Part shown: positions 7,749 through 16,824 of the stretch, one piece after another
Layout: every line of letters begins with the position of its first letter
Numbering within the stretch: position 1 is the first letter of the stretch
Assembly (NCBI RefSeq): GCF_006829085.1
Contig: NZ_BJTC01000005.1
Coordinates: 1 to 64,000 of the forward strand
Length of the DNA: 64,000 nucleotides
Source: Chryseobacterium sp. ON_d1
GTDB taxonomy: Bacteria; Bacteroidota; Bacteroidia; Flavobacteriales; Weeksellaceae
Reading direction: 5' to 3'
Program-made: the position numbers and the translations under genes
Notes under the pieces: generated by a model
Told to the model about the DNA's origin: nothing
The model's database searches: none
The model's input: the letters and a program-made list of their open reading frames with translations, nothing else

Positions 7749-7779
7749 TTGCAGGATTAAATAAGTTTTCTTAGTTTTG
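7749..7779 (+). promoter_or_regulatory. Internal promoter for tRNA-Gly copy 1
   Basis: TTG (7749-7751), 20-bp spacer, TAGTTTTG (7772-7779). The same elements and spacing recur at 8173-8203 in the duplicated unit although the spacer sequence differs, which supports function. Confidence 0.65.
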
Positions 7780-7813
7780 CACAGCGTTTACCAATAGTTT
7801 TGGAAACAAAATT

Positions 7814-7886
7814 GCGGAAGTAGCTCAGTTGGTAGAGCGTCAGCCTTCCAAGCTGAATGTCGCGGGTTCGACCCCCGTCTTCCGCT
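7814..7886 (+). tRNA. tRNA-Gly (TCC), copy 1
   Basis: 73 nt. Acceptor GCGGAAG/CTTCCGC, anticodon TCC in CTTCCAA, T-loop TTCGACC. Identical to 8237-8309. Confidence 0.95.
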
Positions 7887-7890
7887 CAAA

Positions 7891-7920
7891 AAAATCACAC
7901 GATAAAGGTGATTTTTTTTT
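7891..7920 (+). terminator. Terminator after first tRNA block
   Basis: AAAATCAC/GTGATTTT stem, 9-nt loop, then a run of T. Confidence 0.65.
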
Positions 7921-7976
7921 AACACTGAAATGTGTAGAGTAGAGTTTCTCGATCAGTTTCAGTCCTTTATTAAAAT

Positions 7977-8050
7977 GCCTCCATAGCTCAGTTGGCCAGA
8001 GCACGTGATTTGTAATCTCGGGGTCGTGGGTTCGAATCCCTCTGGAGGCT
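7977..8050 (+). tRNA. tRNA-Thr (TGT), copy 2
   Basis: Same 74-nt sequence as 7553-7626; second copy of the tandem block. Confidence 0.95.
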
Positions 8051-8069
8051 CATTTTAATATAAACATGA

Positions 8070-8150
8070 GGGGAGATTCCAGAGTGGCTAAATGGGACTG
8101 ACTGTAACTCAGTTGCTTCGGCTTCGTAGGTTCGAATCCTGCTCTCCCCA
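8070..8150 (+). tRNA. tRNA-Tyr (GTA), copy 2
   Basis: Same 81-nt sequence as 7645-7725. Confidence 0.95.
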
Positions 8151-8172
8151 CATTTTATATTAGAAAAAAAAC

Positions 8173-8203
8173 TTGCAAGCCTCAGAAGTTTTTCTTAGTT
8201 TTG
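8173..8203 (+). promoter_or_regulatory. Internal promoter for tRNA-Gly copy 2
   Basis: TTG (8173-8175), 20-bp spacer, TAGTTTTG (8196-8203), matching the copy at 7749-7779. Confidence 0.65.
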
Positions 8204-8236
8204 CACAGCGTTACCAATAGTTTTGGAAACAAAATT

Positions 8237-8309
8237 GCGGAAGTAGCTCAGTTGGTAGAGCGTCAGCCTTCCAAGCTGAATGTCGCGGGTTCGACCCCCG
8301 TCTTCCGCT
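8237..8309 (+). tRNA. tRNA-Gly (TCC), copy 2
   Basis: Same 73-nt sequence as 7814-7886. Confidence 0.95.
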
Positions 8310-8314
8310 CAACG

Positions 8315-8343
8315 AAAATCACGCTCCATAGTGTGATTTTTTT
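8315..8343 (+). terminator. Terminator after second tRNA block
   Basis: AAAATCAC/GTGATTTT stem with a different loop from copy 1, followed by T residues. Confidence 0.6.
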
Positions 8344-8350
8344 AGTTGAT

Positions 8351-8422
8351 GCCGACTTAGCTCAGCGGTAGAGTGCTTCCTTGGTAAGGAAGAGGTCACG
8401 GGTTCAAGTCCCGTAGTTGGCT
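8351..8422 (+). tRNA. tRNA-Thr (GGT)
   Basis: 72 nt. Acceptor GCCGACT/AGTTGGC (one G-T), anticodon GGT in CTTGGTAA. In many bacteria this tRNA directly precedes tuf; here tuf begins 10.2 kb later. Confidence 0.95.
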
Positions 8423-8432
8423 CTCCATTTTT

Positions 8433-8457
8433 CCCGAATTTCTTCGGGATTTTTTTG
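8433..8457 (+). terminator. Terminator after tRNA-Thr (GGT)
   Basis: CCCGAA/TTCGGG stem with TTTC loop, then ATTTTTTT. Confidence 0.7.
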
Positions 8458-8506
8458 CTCAAAATTCTGATATTGCACTTCTGTTTTTCAAGATCAATCG
8501 CAGAAG

Positions 8507-8653
8507 TTGAGGACTGGTACAAAATCTATACTTTTTATTGAACCGACAGGTCATTTTTTAATCGCAAGAAAAAATGATTCAAATGTTTTATTTCAGGAAG
8601 CTAAGAATGCGGTTTTGTCGCTGAAGAAGCTTAGTGGATATGTATTTGCTTAG
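8507..8653 (+). pseudogene. Orphan reading frame, possible gene remnant
   Basis: A 48-residue frame with no ATG (first TTG at 8507) ends at TAG 8651-8653. It reads like real protein (SILFIEPTGHFLIARKNDS, then a charged helix ending SGYVFA) and its A/T codon use resembles coding DNA. It may be the 3' remnant of a decayed gene. No family recognised. Confidence 0.25.
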
Positions 8654-8984
8654 AAAGAATCAATGAAATTGATTTCATTCTTTGCCCCCTTGAAAATATG
8701 AGATAAGAGGCTGAAAATTTTGCGTTAGTTTAAATTCCATATCCCTCCAGCTTTTGAGACTGATCCATAAAAGCGGTCAACATATAAATAAAATAGGAGG
8801 CAGATTAATATTCAATAGTAATGGGTTCTGAGCGTATCCGAAAATAGTCCGTTAAAAATAAAAAGCTTCCATTGGCTTTAATCTCTATCACAGGTTGATC
8901 ACTTTTGCTTTAAAAATGCTTTTACTTGACCTTTAGAATCACAATCCTAAAAATTTTCGTTAAATTCGTGTAAAATAAATTTTG
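8654..8984. other. Gene-free stretch before the two-component system
   Basis: Contains the small hairpin AATCAAT-GAA-ATTGATT at about 8659-8675. No good reading frame and no clear TAnnTTTG box was found for the response regulator. Confidence 0.4.
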
Positions 8985-9665
8985 ATGAATATTCTTTTAT
9001 TGGAGGATGATCTCATTCTTTCTGCAGAACTTTGCAGATTTTTAGAATCAAATAATTTTAACTGTGATAAGATCTATGACGGGGAAACTTTTCTCCGCCA
9101 GATAAAAAACAGTACTTATGATCTGTATTTGCTTGACATCAATGTGCCTAAAATTAATGGACTTGATGTCTGCCAGACGATTCGTTCTTTTGATAAAAAT
9201 ACCCCCATTATCATCATTTCTGCCTATGGAGACATCTCTGATAAGAAAGATGCTTTTACGAGGCTTGCCGATGATTATTTAGTAAAGCCCTTTCAGTTTG
9301 AGGAGCTTCTGCTAAGAATCAACTCTCTGTTGAGAAGAAAAGCACCTTCTGATAATTCGGACCAGGATATTCTCAGAATTGATGATCTTATTATCAACAA
9401 GACTGAGCAGAAAGTATACAGGGGAGGCAATGAAATCACTCTTACGTTAAAAGAATTTCAGCTGTTGGTTTATCTTGCCGAAGCGCAGGGGAGAACAGTT
9501 TCCAAACAGCAGATCACGGAACATGTATGGGAACACAATTTTAATACGAATACCAATACGGTGGAAGTTTATATTAATTTCCTGCGTAAAAAAATTGATA
9601 AGGATTTTAAAATAAAATTGATTCATACCCGTTCAGGTTTTGGATATTACCTAAGTCCATTATAA
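8985..9665 (+). CDS. OmpR/PhoB-family response regulator
   Basis: 226 aa. The receiver domain (1-115) has the acidic pair LEDD near the start, phospho-acceptor D51 (LYLLDINVPK) and the KPF motif near 100. The C-terminal winged helix (about 125-226) ends IHTRSGFGYYL. The ATG at 8985 is preferred to the TTG at 8982. The next gene's ATG directly follows its stop, so the sensor kinase is co-expressed. A DNA-binding protein of this class usually binds direct repeats with 10-11 bp period; such repeats lie at 11155-11209 before the efflux operon, the likely target. Metal specificity cannot be read from sequence. Confidence 0.93.
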   Translation: MNILLLEDDLILSAELCRFLESNNFNCDKIYDGETFLRQIKNSTYDLYLLDINVPKINGLDVCQTIRSFDKNTPIIIISAYGDISDKKDAFTRLADDYLVKPFQFEELLLRINSLLRRKAPSDNSDQDILRIDDLIINKTEQKVYRGGNEITLTLKEFQLLVYLAEAQGRTVSKQQITEHVWEHNFNTNTNTVEVYINFLRKKIDKDFKIKLIHTRSGFGYYLSPL

Positions 9666-11036
9666 ATGTCTTTAAAAAGAAAGATAGCCTTAACGATTAG
9701 CATAGCCTTTTCATTACTTTTTGGAATGGTCATGGCTGTCATTTACTTATCTTTTAATGATTTCAGAAGGGATGAGTTCAAAGAAAGATTCAGGCAAAGA
9801 CTTGAATTTACCTCTCATTTCATCTCAAAATCCAAAGACTTTGAAGAGGAAGCCCCGGTTTTTTTCAACGAAAATTCAGATAATATTCTTTTGAATGAGA
9901 AGATTTTGATTTTTAATGAGAAAAAAGAACTGATTTATAGTACAATCAAAGACAGAAATGTCACCTGGGACAGTGCTATGCTTAAGGAGCTGGATAAAAA
10001 GAAAATTATCTATACGGAAAAGACCGTTCCTGAGATCTATGCTGCACTCAGAAAAATTAACGGTGAAAATTATTACATTCTTACCAGCGCCTTTGATACC
10101 AATGGGAAATCTAAACTGGTCTATCTTAAATACCTTTTGATCGCAGCTTATGTGATGAGTACCATGCTTATCGGATTTTTCAGTTATTATTTTGTAGAAA
10201 AATTTCTTCGCCCGCTGGAAGATCTGAACAAAGAGATTTCTGAGGTTACTGCCCATAAACTGACAACCCAGATCCCTGTGCAGCAGTCCAATGATGAAGT
10301 GAGTGTTCTTGCCAGATCTTTTAACACAATGATCGGAAGACTGGATGATGTATTTCAGTCGCAGAAGGATTTTACTGCAAGTGCTTCACATGAGATCAGA
10401 ACGCCCATTACGAGAATGGCATTTCAGTTGGAAAACCTGATTAAATTTGAAGAGCATTCTCCGGATACCCTGTCATCTTTAAAACAGATTCAGCGGGATG
10501 TCTATCAATTGTCAGATCTGACGAATTCTCTTTTGCTGCTTACAAAATTCGATAAAGAAAACATTCAGAGCATTTATGAGGAAGTGAGAATTGATGAAGT
10601 TATTTTTGAAGCCTTTGAAGCGGTAGAGAAAAGTTACCCCCAGCTTCAGTTGGATTTCATGATTCATGAAGAAAGTTCTGAAAATGCTTTTCTCACGATT
10701 AAAGGGATCCAGTCTTTGCTGGCCATTGTCTTTATTAACCTTTTTAAAAATGCCGCGGTGTATTCAGATAATACGGAAGTAAAGGTATTGATCACTGAGA
10801 CCAATGATAATCTTTCTGTTGAAGTCATTTCTCATGGCAATACAATCTCTGAAGAGGAACAGGCAAAGTTGTTTCAGGCTTTCACAAGAGGGAATAATGC
10901 ACAGAATATAGCAGGCTCTGGCTTGGGGCTCAGAATCGTTAAAAGAATTCTGGAATATCATGATGCTGATATAGTATATTCTTCCCCTGATGAGTACATT
11001 AATAAGTTTACGCTGATTTTTAAAAAATATCTGTAA
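9666..11036 (+). CDS. Membrane sensor histidine kinase
   Basis: 456 aa. TM1 at about 7-29 and TM2 at about 155-177 enclose a periplasmic sensor loop of about 125 residues. HAMP follows (about 178-230), then a HisKA domain with H242 (SASHEIRTPITR) and HATPase_c with N-box FINLFKNAAVYS and G-box GSGLGLRIVKRIL. It phosphorylates the preceding response regulator. Architecture fits CusS/CzcS-type heavy-metal sensors, which agrees with the downstream efflux operon. There is no gap after the regulator stop. Confidence 0.92.
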   Translation: MSLKRKIALTISIAFSLLFGMVMAVIYLSFNDFRRDEFKERFRQRLEFTSHFISKSKDFEEEAPVFFNENSDNILLNEKILIFNEKKELIYSTIKDRNVTWDSAMLKELDKKKIIYTEKTVPEIYAALRKINGENYYILTSAFDTNGKSKLVYLKYLLIAAYVMSTMLIGFFSYYFVEKFLRPLEDLNKEISEVTAHKLTTQIPVQQSNDEVSVLARSFNTMIGRLDDVFQSQKDFTASASHEIRTPITRMAFQLENLIKFEEHSPDTLSSLKQIQRDVYQLSDLTNSLLLLTKFDKENIQSIYEEVRIDEVIFEAFEAVEKSYPQLQLDFMIHEESSENAFLTIKGIQSLLAIVFINLFKNAAVYSDNTEVKVLITETNDNLSVEVISHGNTISEEEQAKLFQAFTRGNNAQNIAGSGLGLRIVKRILEYHDADIVYSSPDEYINKFTLIFKKYL

Positions 11037-11076
11037 GGCAGGTTTTAGATGCCGCGTCTTTTTGTTAAACACGGGA

Positions 11077-11101
11077 TTGAATTTTTAATAAAAAATTCAA
11101 T
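11077..11101 (+). terminator. Probable terminator of the two-component operon
   Basis: Palindrome TTGAATTTTT/AAAAATTCAA with a short TAATA-type loop, 41 bp after the kinase stop. No distinct T tract beyond the stem, so only moderate support. Confidence 0.4.
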
Positions 11102-11154
11102 AGATAGAGAAAAATAGATCTTTTTTCAATGCTTTTTTTCTTCAGAACCGCCTG

Positions 11155-11209
11155 TTTAAGGTGATTTTAATATTTTTTTAAGCACCATTTAAGTTTCTTT
11201 TAATCGCAT
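11155..11209 (+). promoter_or_regulatory. Five 11-bp-phased TTTAA repeats, probable response-regulator operator
   Basis: TTTAAG, TTTAAT, TTTAAG, TTTAAG and TTTAAT start at 11155, 11166, 11177, 11188 and 11199, each exactly 11 bp apart. Direct repeats with this period are the classic binding pattern of OmpR/PhoB-type regulators. The array ends about 33 bp before the efflux operon ATG, immediately upstream of a weak -7-like CAATTTTG (11215-11222), as expected for an activated promoter lacking a -33 box. Confidence 0.65.
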
Positions 11210-11242
11210 CAAAGCAATTTTGTATTTTAAAAAGAAAAAATA

Positions 11243-12484
11243 ATGAACAGAATTGCAGTGCTGTGCCTCGCCGTTTCCTCATTCATGGCGGCACAACAGC
11301 AGATGTCTCTTTTGGAATGTGAAGAAGCTTTCCAGAAGAACAACCTCCAGCTGCTTGCCGAACAATACAACATCAATATGGCTGATGCAGATATTCTGCA
11401 GGCTAAAATCTGGGAATTGCCCCAATTGAGTGGACAGGTTAATGCTTATAATCCTCAGGGTAAAAAGCTTTTTGATGTCGGACACTCAAAAGGAGCGGGA
11501 ATTACACAGCTGATTTATATGGGCGGGAAAAAGAAAAATGAAATTGCTTTTGCCAAATCCAATAAGGAACTGGCCCAGCTTCAGTTTTCCCAATTGCTTG
11601 TCGATTTAAGATCTCAGCTTCGCTCTGCCTATTTTAATCTTTATTACGAAAAACTGAAACTGGAGAATACCAATAAACAGCTGGGTTATATGAATGACCT
11701 CCTGAACGCCTATCGTGTACAGTCAGCAAAAGGAAATGTTTCGCTTAAAGATGCTGTAAGGCTGCAGAGTATTGTAATTCAGCTGAATCATGATAAACTG
11801 GAGATCAACAAAAATATCCTTGACTTTGAGCAGAATTTAAAAGTTTTAACAGGGATCTCTGAAGATATAGAACCAACAATGTCTGAAGCAGAAGCCAAAG
11901 AAGCCCTGGCTGCCCAGCCTTTCGGTGATGAAGAAGAACTGAAAAGCAAAGCACTGGAAAATAATGCCGATTACCGGTATAATCTGAAGCTCATTGATAA
12001 CAGCAAACTGTATGCACAGTGGCAGAAATCATTGAATGTGCCGGATGTAACGGTAGGAGCGGCATGGGATCAGGCAGGGGGAACCTTTAATAATGAAGCC
12101 AATCTGACACTCGGTATTCCGCTGCCTTTATGGAGAGCAAATCAGGGAAATGTAGAAAAGGCCAACTATGCTATTCAGCAGAATCAGAAAAATGCAGATT
12201 TTCAGAAGCTTACCCTCGAAACCAAAGTTCAGTCTGCCTATAAAACATGGAAGGTTCAGTATGATCAGCTTCTGGATGTGAAAACAACAGATCTTCAGAA
12301 TATGGAGCTGGTCTACAACGGAATGCTGAATAATTTCAGAAAAGGAAATGTCAATCTGATTGAATTTACAGATTTTATGGACAGCTACAGGGAAACAGCC
12401 CTTCAGATCTACGATATGAAAAATGAGATCATGCAGTCTGCAGAACAGCTTAATCAACTAGTACAAACGAAAATCTTCTATTAA
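11243..12484 (+). CDS. TolC-family outer-membrane efflux protein
   Basis: 413 aa. Signal peptide MNRIAVLCLAVSSFMAAQ is followed by two long helical repeats (about 25-210 and 215-413) typical of TolC/CusC-like channels, e.g. RSQLRSAYFNLYYEKLKLEN and LETKVQSAYKTWKVQYDQL. It forms the outer-membrane exit duct of a tripartite pump. The adaptor gene starts 4 bp after its stop. It probably acts with the adaptor and RND pump as one operon under the upstream TTTAA repeats. Confidence 0.92.
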   Translation: MNRIAVLCLAVSSFMAAQQQMSLLECEEAFQKNNLQLLAEQYNINMADADILQAKIWELPQLSGQVNAYNPQGKKLFDVGHSKGAGITQLIYMGGKKKNEIAFAKSNKELAQLQFSQLLVDLRSQLRSAYFNLYYEKLKLENTNKQLGYMNDLLNAYRVQSAKGNVSLKDAVRLQSIVIQLNHDKLEINKNILDFEQNLKVLTGISEDIEPTMSEAEAKEALAAQPFGDEEELKSKALENNADYRYNLKLIDNSKLYAQWQKSLNVPDVTVGAAWDQAGGTFNNEANLTLGIPLPLWRANQGNVEKANYAIQQNQKNADFQKLTLETKVQSAYKTWKVQYDQLLDVKTTDLQNMELVYNGMLNNFRKGNVNLIEFTDFMDSYRETALQIYDMKNEIMQSAEQLNQLVQTKIFY

Positions 12485-12488
12485 AAAC

Positions 12489-13574
12489 ATGAAAACATAT
12501 ATTATTCCCGCATTGATGGTTCTTTCACTATTGGCCTGTTCAAAAAAAGAGGAAGAGAAAACCAATCACGCCAAAAAAGGATTTGAGCTCAGCAACACAA
12601 TGTTGAATTCCATTTCCCTGGCAAAAGTTGAGAAAAAGAATATAGAAGATGAATACAGCTTTTACGGAAAGATCTCAGCGGACAAAAACAGCTATATAGA
12701 TGTTTATCCGTTGGTAGGAGGAAACGTAATGAGTGTAAATGTAGAACTAGGAGATTATGTGAAAAAAGGGCAGGTGCTGGCAACCATCAGAAGTACTGAG
12801 CTGGCAGAAATCCAGAAAGATGTAAGTGATGCCAAAACTGATTTGGTGGTAGCTAAAAATAATCTTCGTGTGGCAAAAGAACTGTACGAAGGAAAACTTA
12901 ATACAGAAAGAGATGTCCTGGAAGCAAAAAGCCAGTTGCAAAAAGCCGAAGATCAGTTACAGAGAGCAACAGCTGTAAGTACGGTTTATAATGTGAAAAC
13001 CGGAAATATATACAGTGTGGTAGCACCGATAAGCGGATATATCGTTCAGAAAAGTATCAATAAGGATATGCAGCTCAGAAGTGACAGGAGTGATAACATT
13101 TTTGATGTTGCCAATACAACCAATGTGTGGGCCATTATGAATGTCAATGAATCAGATATTGATAAGATCAGCCTTGGAATGAAAGCTCAGGTATCTACCC
13201 TTTCTTATCCGGATAAAGTTTTTGACGGAAAAATTGATAAGATTTTCAAAATCATTGATCCCCAAACCAATGCGATGCAGGCAAGAGTAGTGCTGGATAA
13301 TGCCAACGGACTCCTGATACCGGACAGTAAAGCCACCATAAAAGTTTCCAGCCTTGAGAACAATACAACATTGGCTGTGCCATCAAAGGCCGTAATTTTT
13401 GATGATAATAAAAGCTTTGTCGTTGTTTTTAAATCCAGAACAGATGTTAAGATCAGAGAAATAAAAGTATTAAAACAGGTAGGTGATGTCACTTATATTA
13501 CTGATGGACTTAAAGAAGGAGAAGAAGTGATTACCAACAACCAGCTGCTGGTATACCGTTCATTGAACAGCTAG
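12489..13574 (+). CDS. RND efflux periplasmic adaptor (membrane-fusion lipoprotein)
   Basis: 361 aa. Lipoprotein signal with lipobox SLLAC (Cys17). The biotinyl/lipoyl-like hairpin domain is split (VGGNVMSVNVELGDYVKKGQVLATI and APISGYIVQKSINKDMQLRS) around a coiled-coil (about 98-160), then a beta-barrel and a membrane-proximal domain. It joins the inner-membrane pump to the TolC channel. A 67-bp gap separates it from the pump gene and contains AAGCC...GGCTTTTTT, which might attenuate transcription. Confidence 0.92.
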   Translation: MKTYIIPALMVLSLLACSKKEEEKTNHAKKGFELSNTMLNSISLAKVEKKNIEDEYSFYGKISADKNSYIDVYPLVGGNVMSVNVELGDYVKKGQVLATIRSTELAEIQKDVSDAKTDLVVAKNNLRVAKELYEGKLNTERDVLEAKSQLQKAEDQLQRATAVSTVYNVKTGNIYSVVAPISGYIVQKSINKDMQLRSDRSDNIFDVANTTNVWAIMNVNESDIDKISLGMKAQVSTLSYPDKVFDGKIDKIFKIIDPQTNAMQARVVLDNANGLLIPDSKATIKVSSLENNTTLAVPSKAVIFDDNKSFVVVFKSRTDVKIREIKVLKQVGDVTYITDGLKEGEEVITNNQLLVYRSLNS

Positions 13575-13641
13575 TTCCGTAAGCCAGTGAGCATATTTAC
13601 ATTTTTTTCAACGGCTTTTTTAGGTCATCAATCTATCGATC

Positions 13642-16600
13642 ATGAATAAATTCATTAAAAATATAATCGCTTTTTCATTAAAAAATAAAGCATTTACCTT
13701 TATCTGGGTGGCTATTTTAGCGATTTCCGGTTTTATAAGTTTCAAAAATATGCCTATTGAAGCTTTTCCGGATGTAACCAATACCCAGATTGTTATCATT
13801 ACCCAATGGAATGGACGTAGTGCGGAAGAAGTGGAACGCTTTGTCACTACACCCATCGAATTGGCGATGAGCCCGGTTCAGAAAAAAACAAGTGTGAGGA
13901 GCACCACCATGTTTGGGCTTTCCATTGTTAAAATTCTGTTTGACGATGGGGTGGACGATACTTTTGCCAGAAATCAGGTCAACAACCAGTTAAGAACCAT
14001 TAACCTTCCTGATGAGGTAGACCCGGAAGTGCAGCCACCCTACGGGCCAACCGGTGAGATTTTCAGATATACGCTGGAAAGTAAAACAAAAGATTCACGG
14101 ACATTGCTTACCCTCCAAAACTGGGTGATAGACCGTGCTTTAAGAGGAGTGCCGGGAGTAGCCGACATCAACGTATTCGGAGGACAGGATAAAGTTTTTG
14201 AATTGAGTATAGATCCGAGAGCATTGGATAAATATAATCTGACTCCGCTTCAGGTATATGATGCAGTGACCAAGAGCAACCTGAATGTAGGAGGAGATGT
14301 GATTGAAAAAAACGGACAGGCTTATGTAGTCAGGGGGATCGGTCTGGTAAAATCAGTAACAGACATCGGGAATATCACCATCCAGAATGACAGTGGAAAT
14401 CCTGTTCTGGTAAAAAATGTAGCAGATGTTCATGAAAGCTCTATGCCCAGAGTCGGACAGGCTGCCCTGAACAACCATGATGATACGGTGGAAGGTATTG
14501 TCGTAATGAGGAAAGGAGAAAATCCGAGAGAAGTTCTGGTAGGAGTGAAGGCTAAAATCAAAGAACTTAATGAAAAAATTCTTCCCAAAGATGTCAAAAT
14601 GGTTACGTTCTATGACCGTGACAATCTTATGGATTTTACCACCCACACGGTAATGCATAATCTTATTGAGGGAATTGTACTGGTAACGGTAATCGTTTTA
14701 ATTTTTATGGCCGACTGGCGGACTACCCTTATCGTTTCCATTATCATCCCATTATCCCTGCTGTTTGCATTCCTATGTTTAAAACTGGCCGGAATGAGTG
14801 CCAACCTGCTTTCATTAGGAGCAGTAGACTTCGGAATTATTATTGATGGTGCCGTCGTCATGGTGGAAGGTCTCTTTGTGATGCTTGATCATAAAGCACA
14901 CCGGTACGGAATGGAAAAATTCAATAAACTGGCAAAAGGAGGATGGATCAAGCAGACCGGAACCGGATTGGGTAAAGCGATTTTCTTTTCAAAGCTCATC
15001 ATCATTACTTCCCTGATCCCGATCTTTTCATTCCAGAAAGTGGAAGGGAAAATGTTCTCACCTCTGGCATTTACACTTGGATTTGCATTAATGGGGGCAT
15101 TGATATTTACGTTGACACTGGTTCCAGTGCTTTCTCATATTCTTTTAAATAAAAATGTAAAGGAAAAAAACAATCCGTTTGTTAATTTCTGGGACAGAAT
15201 TGTTCTGAAAGGCTTTAATATGACATTTAAGCATAAAAAGACAAGTATGATCGTTGCTATTTCATTCCTGGCGGTTACATTATTTTCCGGAAAATTTCTG
15301 GGAACAGAATTCCTGCCTCAGTTGAATGAAGGATCACTTTGGATCACAGCCGAAATGCCAATGAGTTCTTCGTTAAAGGAATCCCTGAAAACGGCAGACC
15401 TTTTAAAGAAAGACATTATGAGCTTCTCTGAAGTGACAGATGTGCTTGCACAGACCGGAAGGAGCAACGACGGAACAGATCCTAACGGATTTGGATTTGT
15501 ACAGTTTGCTGTTAACCTTAAACCAAGGGAAGAATGGAAACGTAAGATTACCTATGATGAGCTGATTAATGAAATTGATAAAAAACTCAGAAGCTACCAG
15601 GGGATTACCTTTAACTATTCCCAGCCGATTTCAGATAACGTAGCAGAAGCAGTAGCAGGCTTTAAAGCAGAAAACGGAATCAAAATCTATGGTGATAATC
15701 TGGAAACTCTGGACAAACTGGCTCATGAAGTTTTATTGAAAATTAAAGATGTGGATGGAGTAAAAGATCCGGGAATCATTAAAAATATCGGACAGCCTGA
15801 AGTAAGTGTTGTTCTGGACAGAGATAAAATGGCAGCTTACGGAGTAATGCCGGCAGATGCACAGGCAGTGCTGGAAATGGCTTTCGGAGGGAAAACCGCT
15901 TCGGAAATGTTTGATGGTGAAAGAAAATTCCCGATCCGCCTTCGTTATTCACAGGAATACAGAACCAACGAAAATGATATTGCCGCTTTAATGGTACCTA
16001 CACAGGACGGAGCCAAGATCCCTTTAAAAGAAATAAGCACTATTGTTAAGGATAACGGAGCTGCATTTATTTACAGAGATAATATCAAAAGATATATCGG
16101 GGTGAAATTTTCAATTCGGGACAGGGATTTGGGGAGCACTATTGCAGATGCCCAGAAAAAAGTATCAGCTATTGAACTTCCCGATGGCTATTCTGTGGGA
16201 TGGACCGGTCAGTTTGAAAATCAGCAGCGTGCCTCTCACAGGCTGGCACAGGTAGTACCGGTGAGTATCCTGATGATCTTCTTCCTGCTGTTTATTCTGT
16301 TTGGAAATATGAAAGATTCTCTTCTGGTATTGGCCAATGTACCTTTTGCCTTAATCGGAGGAATTATCGCATTACACGTTACAGGAATTAATTTTGGGAT
16401 TTCTGCCGGTGTGGGAATGATTGCGCTGTTGGGAATTTGTATCCAGAACGGGGTCATCCTTATTACGGAATTCCATCAGAATGTCAAAAACGGCCTGGAT
16501 CTCGATACAGCGATATTAAACGGAGTAAAATCCAGAACCAGACCAGTAATTATGACGGCACTTATGGCATCAATAGGACTTATGCCGGCAGCTTTGTCTA

Positions 16601-16740
16601 CAGGAATCGGTTCAGAATCACAAAAGCCTCTGGCTATTGTCATTATCGGAGGACTTGTGACGGCTACAGTACTCACTCTTCTTATTTTCCCGATTATTTT
16701 CTGGATTTTCAACAGAACCAGAAAATCTCAGCAGATTTAA
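13642..16740 (+). CDS. CusA/CzcA-family heavy-metal RND efflux pump
   Basis: 1032 aa, full length, 12 predicted membrane helices in the usual 1+5 / 1+5 order around two large periplasmic loops. TM4 carries VDFGIIIDGAVVMVEG with D396, D402 and E409, the proton-relay signature that separates heavy-metal RND pumps (CzcA D402/D408/E415 type) from drug pumps. It exports metal cations using proton influx. Whether the substrate is Cu/Ag or Co/Zn/Cd cannot be decided by eye. The operon ends at the strong hairpin 16768-16799. Confidence 0.94.
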   Translation: MNKFIKNIIAFSLKNKAFTFIWVAILAISGFISFKNMPIEAFPDVTNTQIVIITQWNGRSAEEVERFVTTPIELAMSPVQKKTSVRSTTMFGLSIVKILFDDGVDDTFARNQVNNQLRTINLPDEVDPEVQPPYGPTGEIFRYTLESKTKDSRTLLTLQNWVIDRALRGVPGVADINVFGGQDKVFELSIDPRALDKYNLTPLQVYDAVTKSNLNVGGDVIEKNGQAYVVRGIGLVKSVTDIGNITIQNDSGNPVLVKNVADVHESSMPRVGQAALNNHDDTVEGIVVMRKGENPREVLVGVKAKIKELNEKILPKDVKMVTFYDRDNLMDFTTHTVMHNLIEGIVLVTVIVLIFMADWRTTLIVSIIIPLSLLFAFLCLKLAGMSANLLSLGAVDFGIIIDGAVVMVEGLFVMLDHKAHRYGMEKFNKLAKGGWIKQTGTGLGKAIFFSKLIIITSLIPIFSFQKVEGKMFSPLAFTLGFALMGALIFTLTLVPVLSHILLNKNVKEKNNPFVNFWDRIVLKGFNMTFKHKKTSMIVAISFLAVTLFSGKFLGTEFLPQLNEGSLWITAEMPMSSSLKESLKTADLLKKDIMSFSEVTDVLAQTGRSNDGTDPNGFGFVQFAVNLKPREEWKRKITYDELINEIDKKLRSYQGITFNYSQPISDNVAEAVAGFKAENGIKIYGDNLETLDKLAHEVLLKIKDVDGVKDPGIIKNIGQPEVSVVLDRDKMAAYGVMPADAQAVLEMAFGGKTASEMFDGERKFPIRLRYSQEYRTNENDIAALMVPTQDGAKIPLKEISTIVKDNGAAFIYRDNIKRYIGVKFSIRDRDLGSTIADAQKKVSAIELPDGYSVGWTGQFENQQRASHRLAQVVPVSILMIFFLLFILFGNMKDSLLVLANVPFALIGGIIALHVTGINFGISAGVGMIALLGICIQNGVILITEFHQNVKNGLDLDTAILNGVKSRTRPVIMTALMASIGLMPAALSTGIGSESQKPLAIVIIGGLVTATVLTLLIFPIIFWIFNRTRKSQQI

Positions 16741-16767
16741 TTATTCTTTCATTATATATTTGTAAAA

Positions 16768-16799
16768 AGACTCCCCCGGATCCAGGTCCGGGGGAGTCT
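16768..16799. terminator. Bidirectional terminator between efflux operon and DUF4394 gene
   Basis: A 13-bp perfect GC-rich stem AGACTCCCCCGGA/TCCGGGGGAGTCT with a 6-nt loop. On the minus strand it is followed by TTTTTAC, so the clearest T tract serves the minus-strand gene. Confidence 0.85.
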
Positions 16800-16824
16800 G
16801 CTATTGAAATAAAATATGATGAGT

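Noticed and set aside
8319..8522. 67-aa minus-strand frame over tRNA-Thr (GGT)
   Set aside because: EPTTGLEPVTSSL is again antisense of a tRNA; no independent support.
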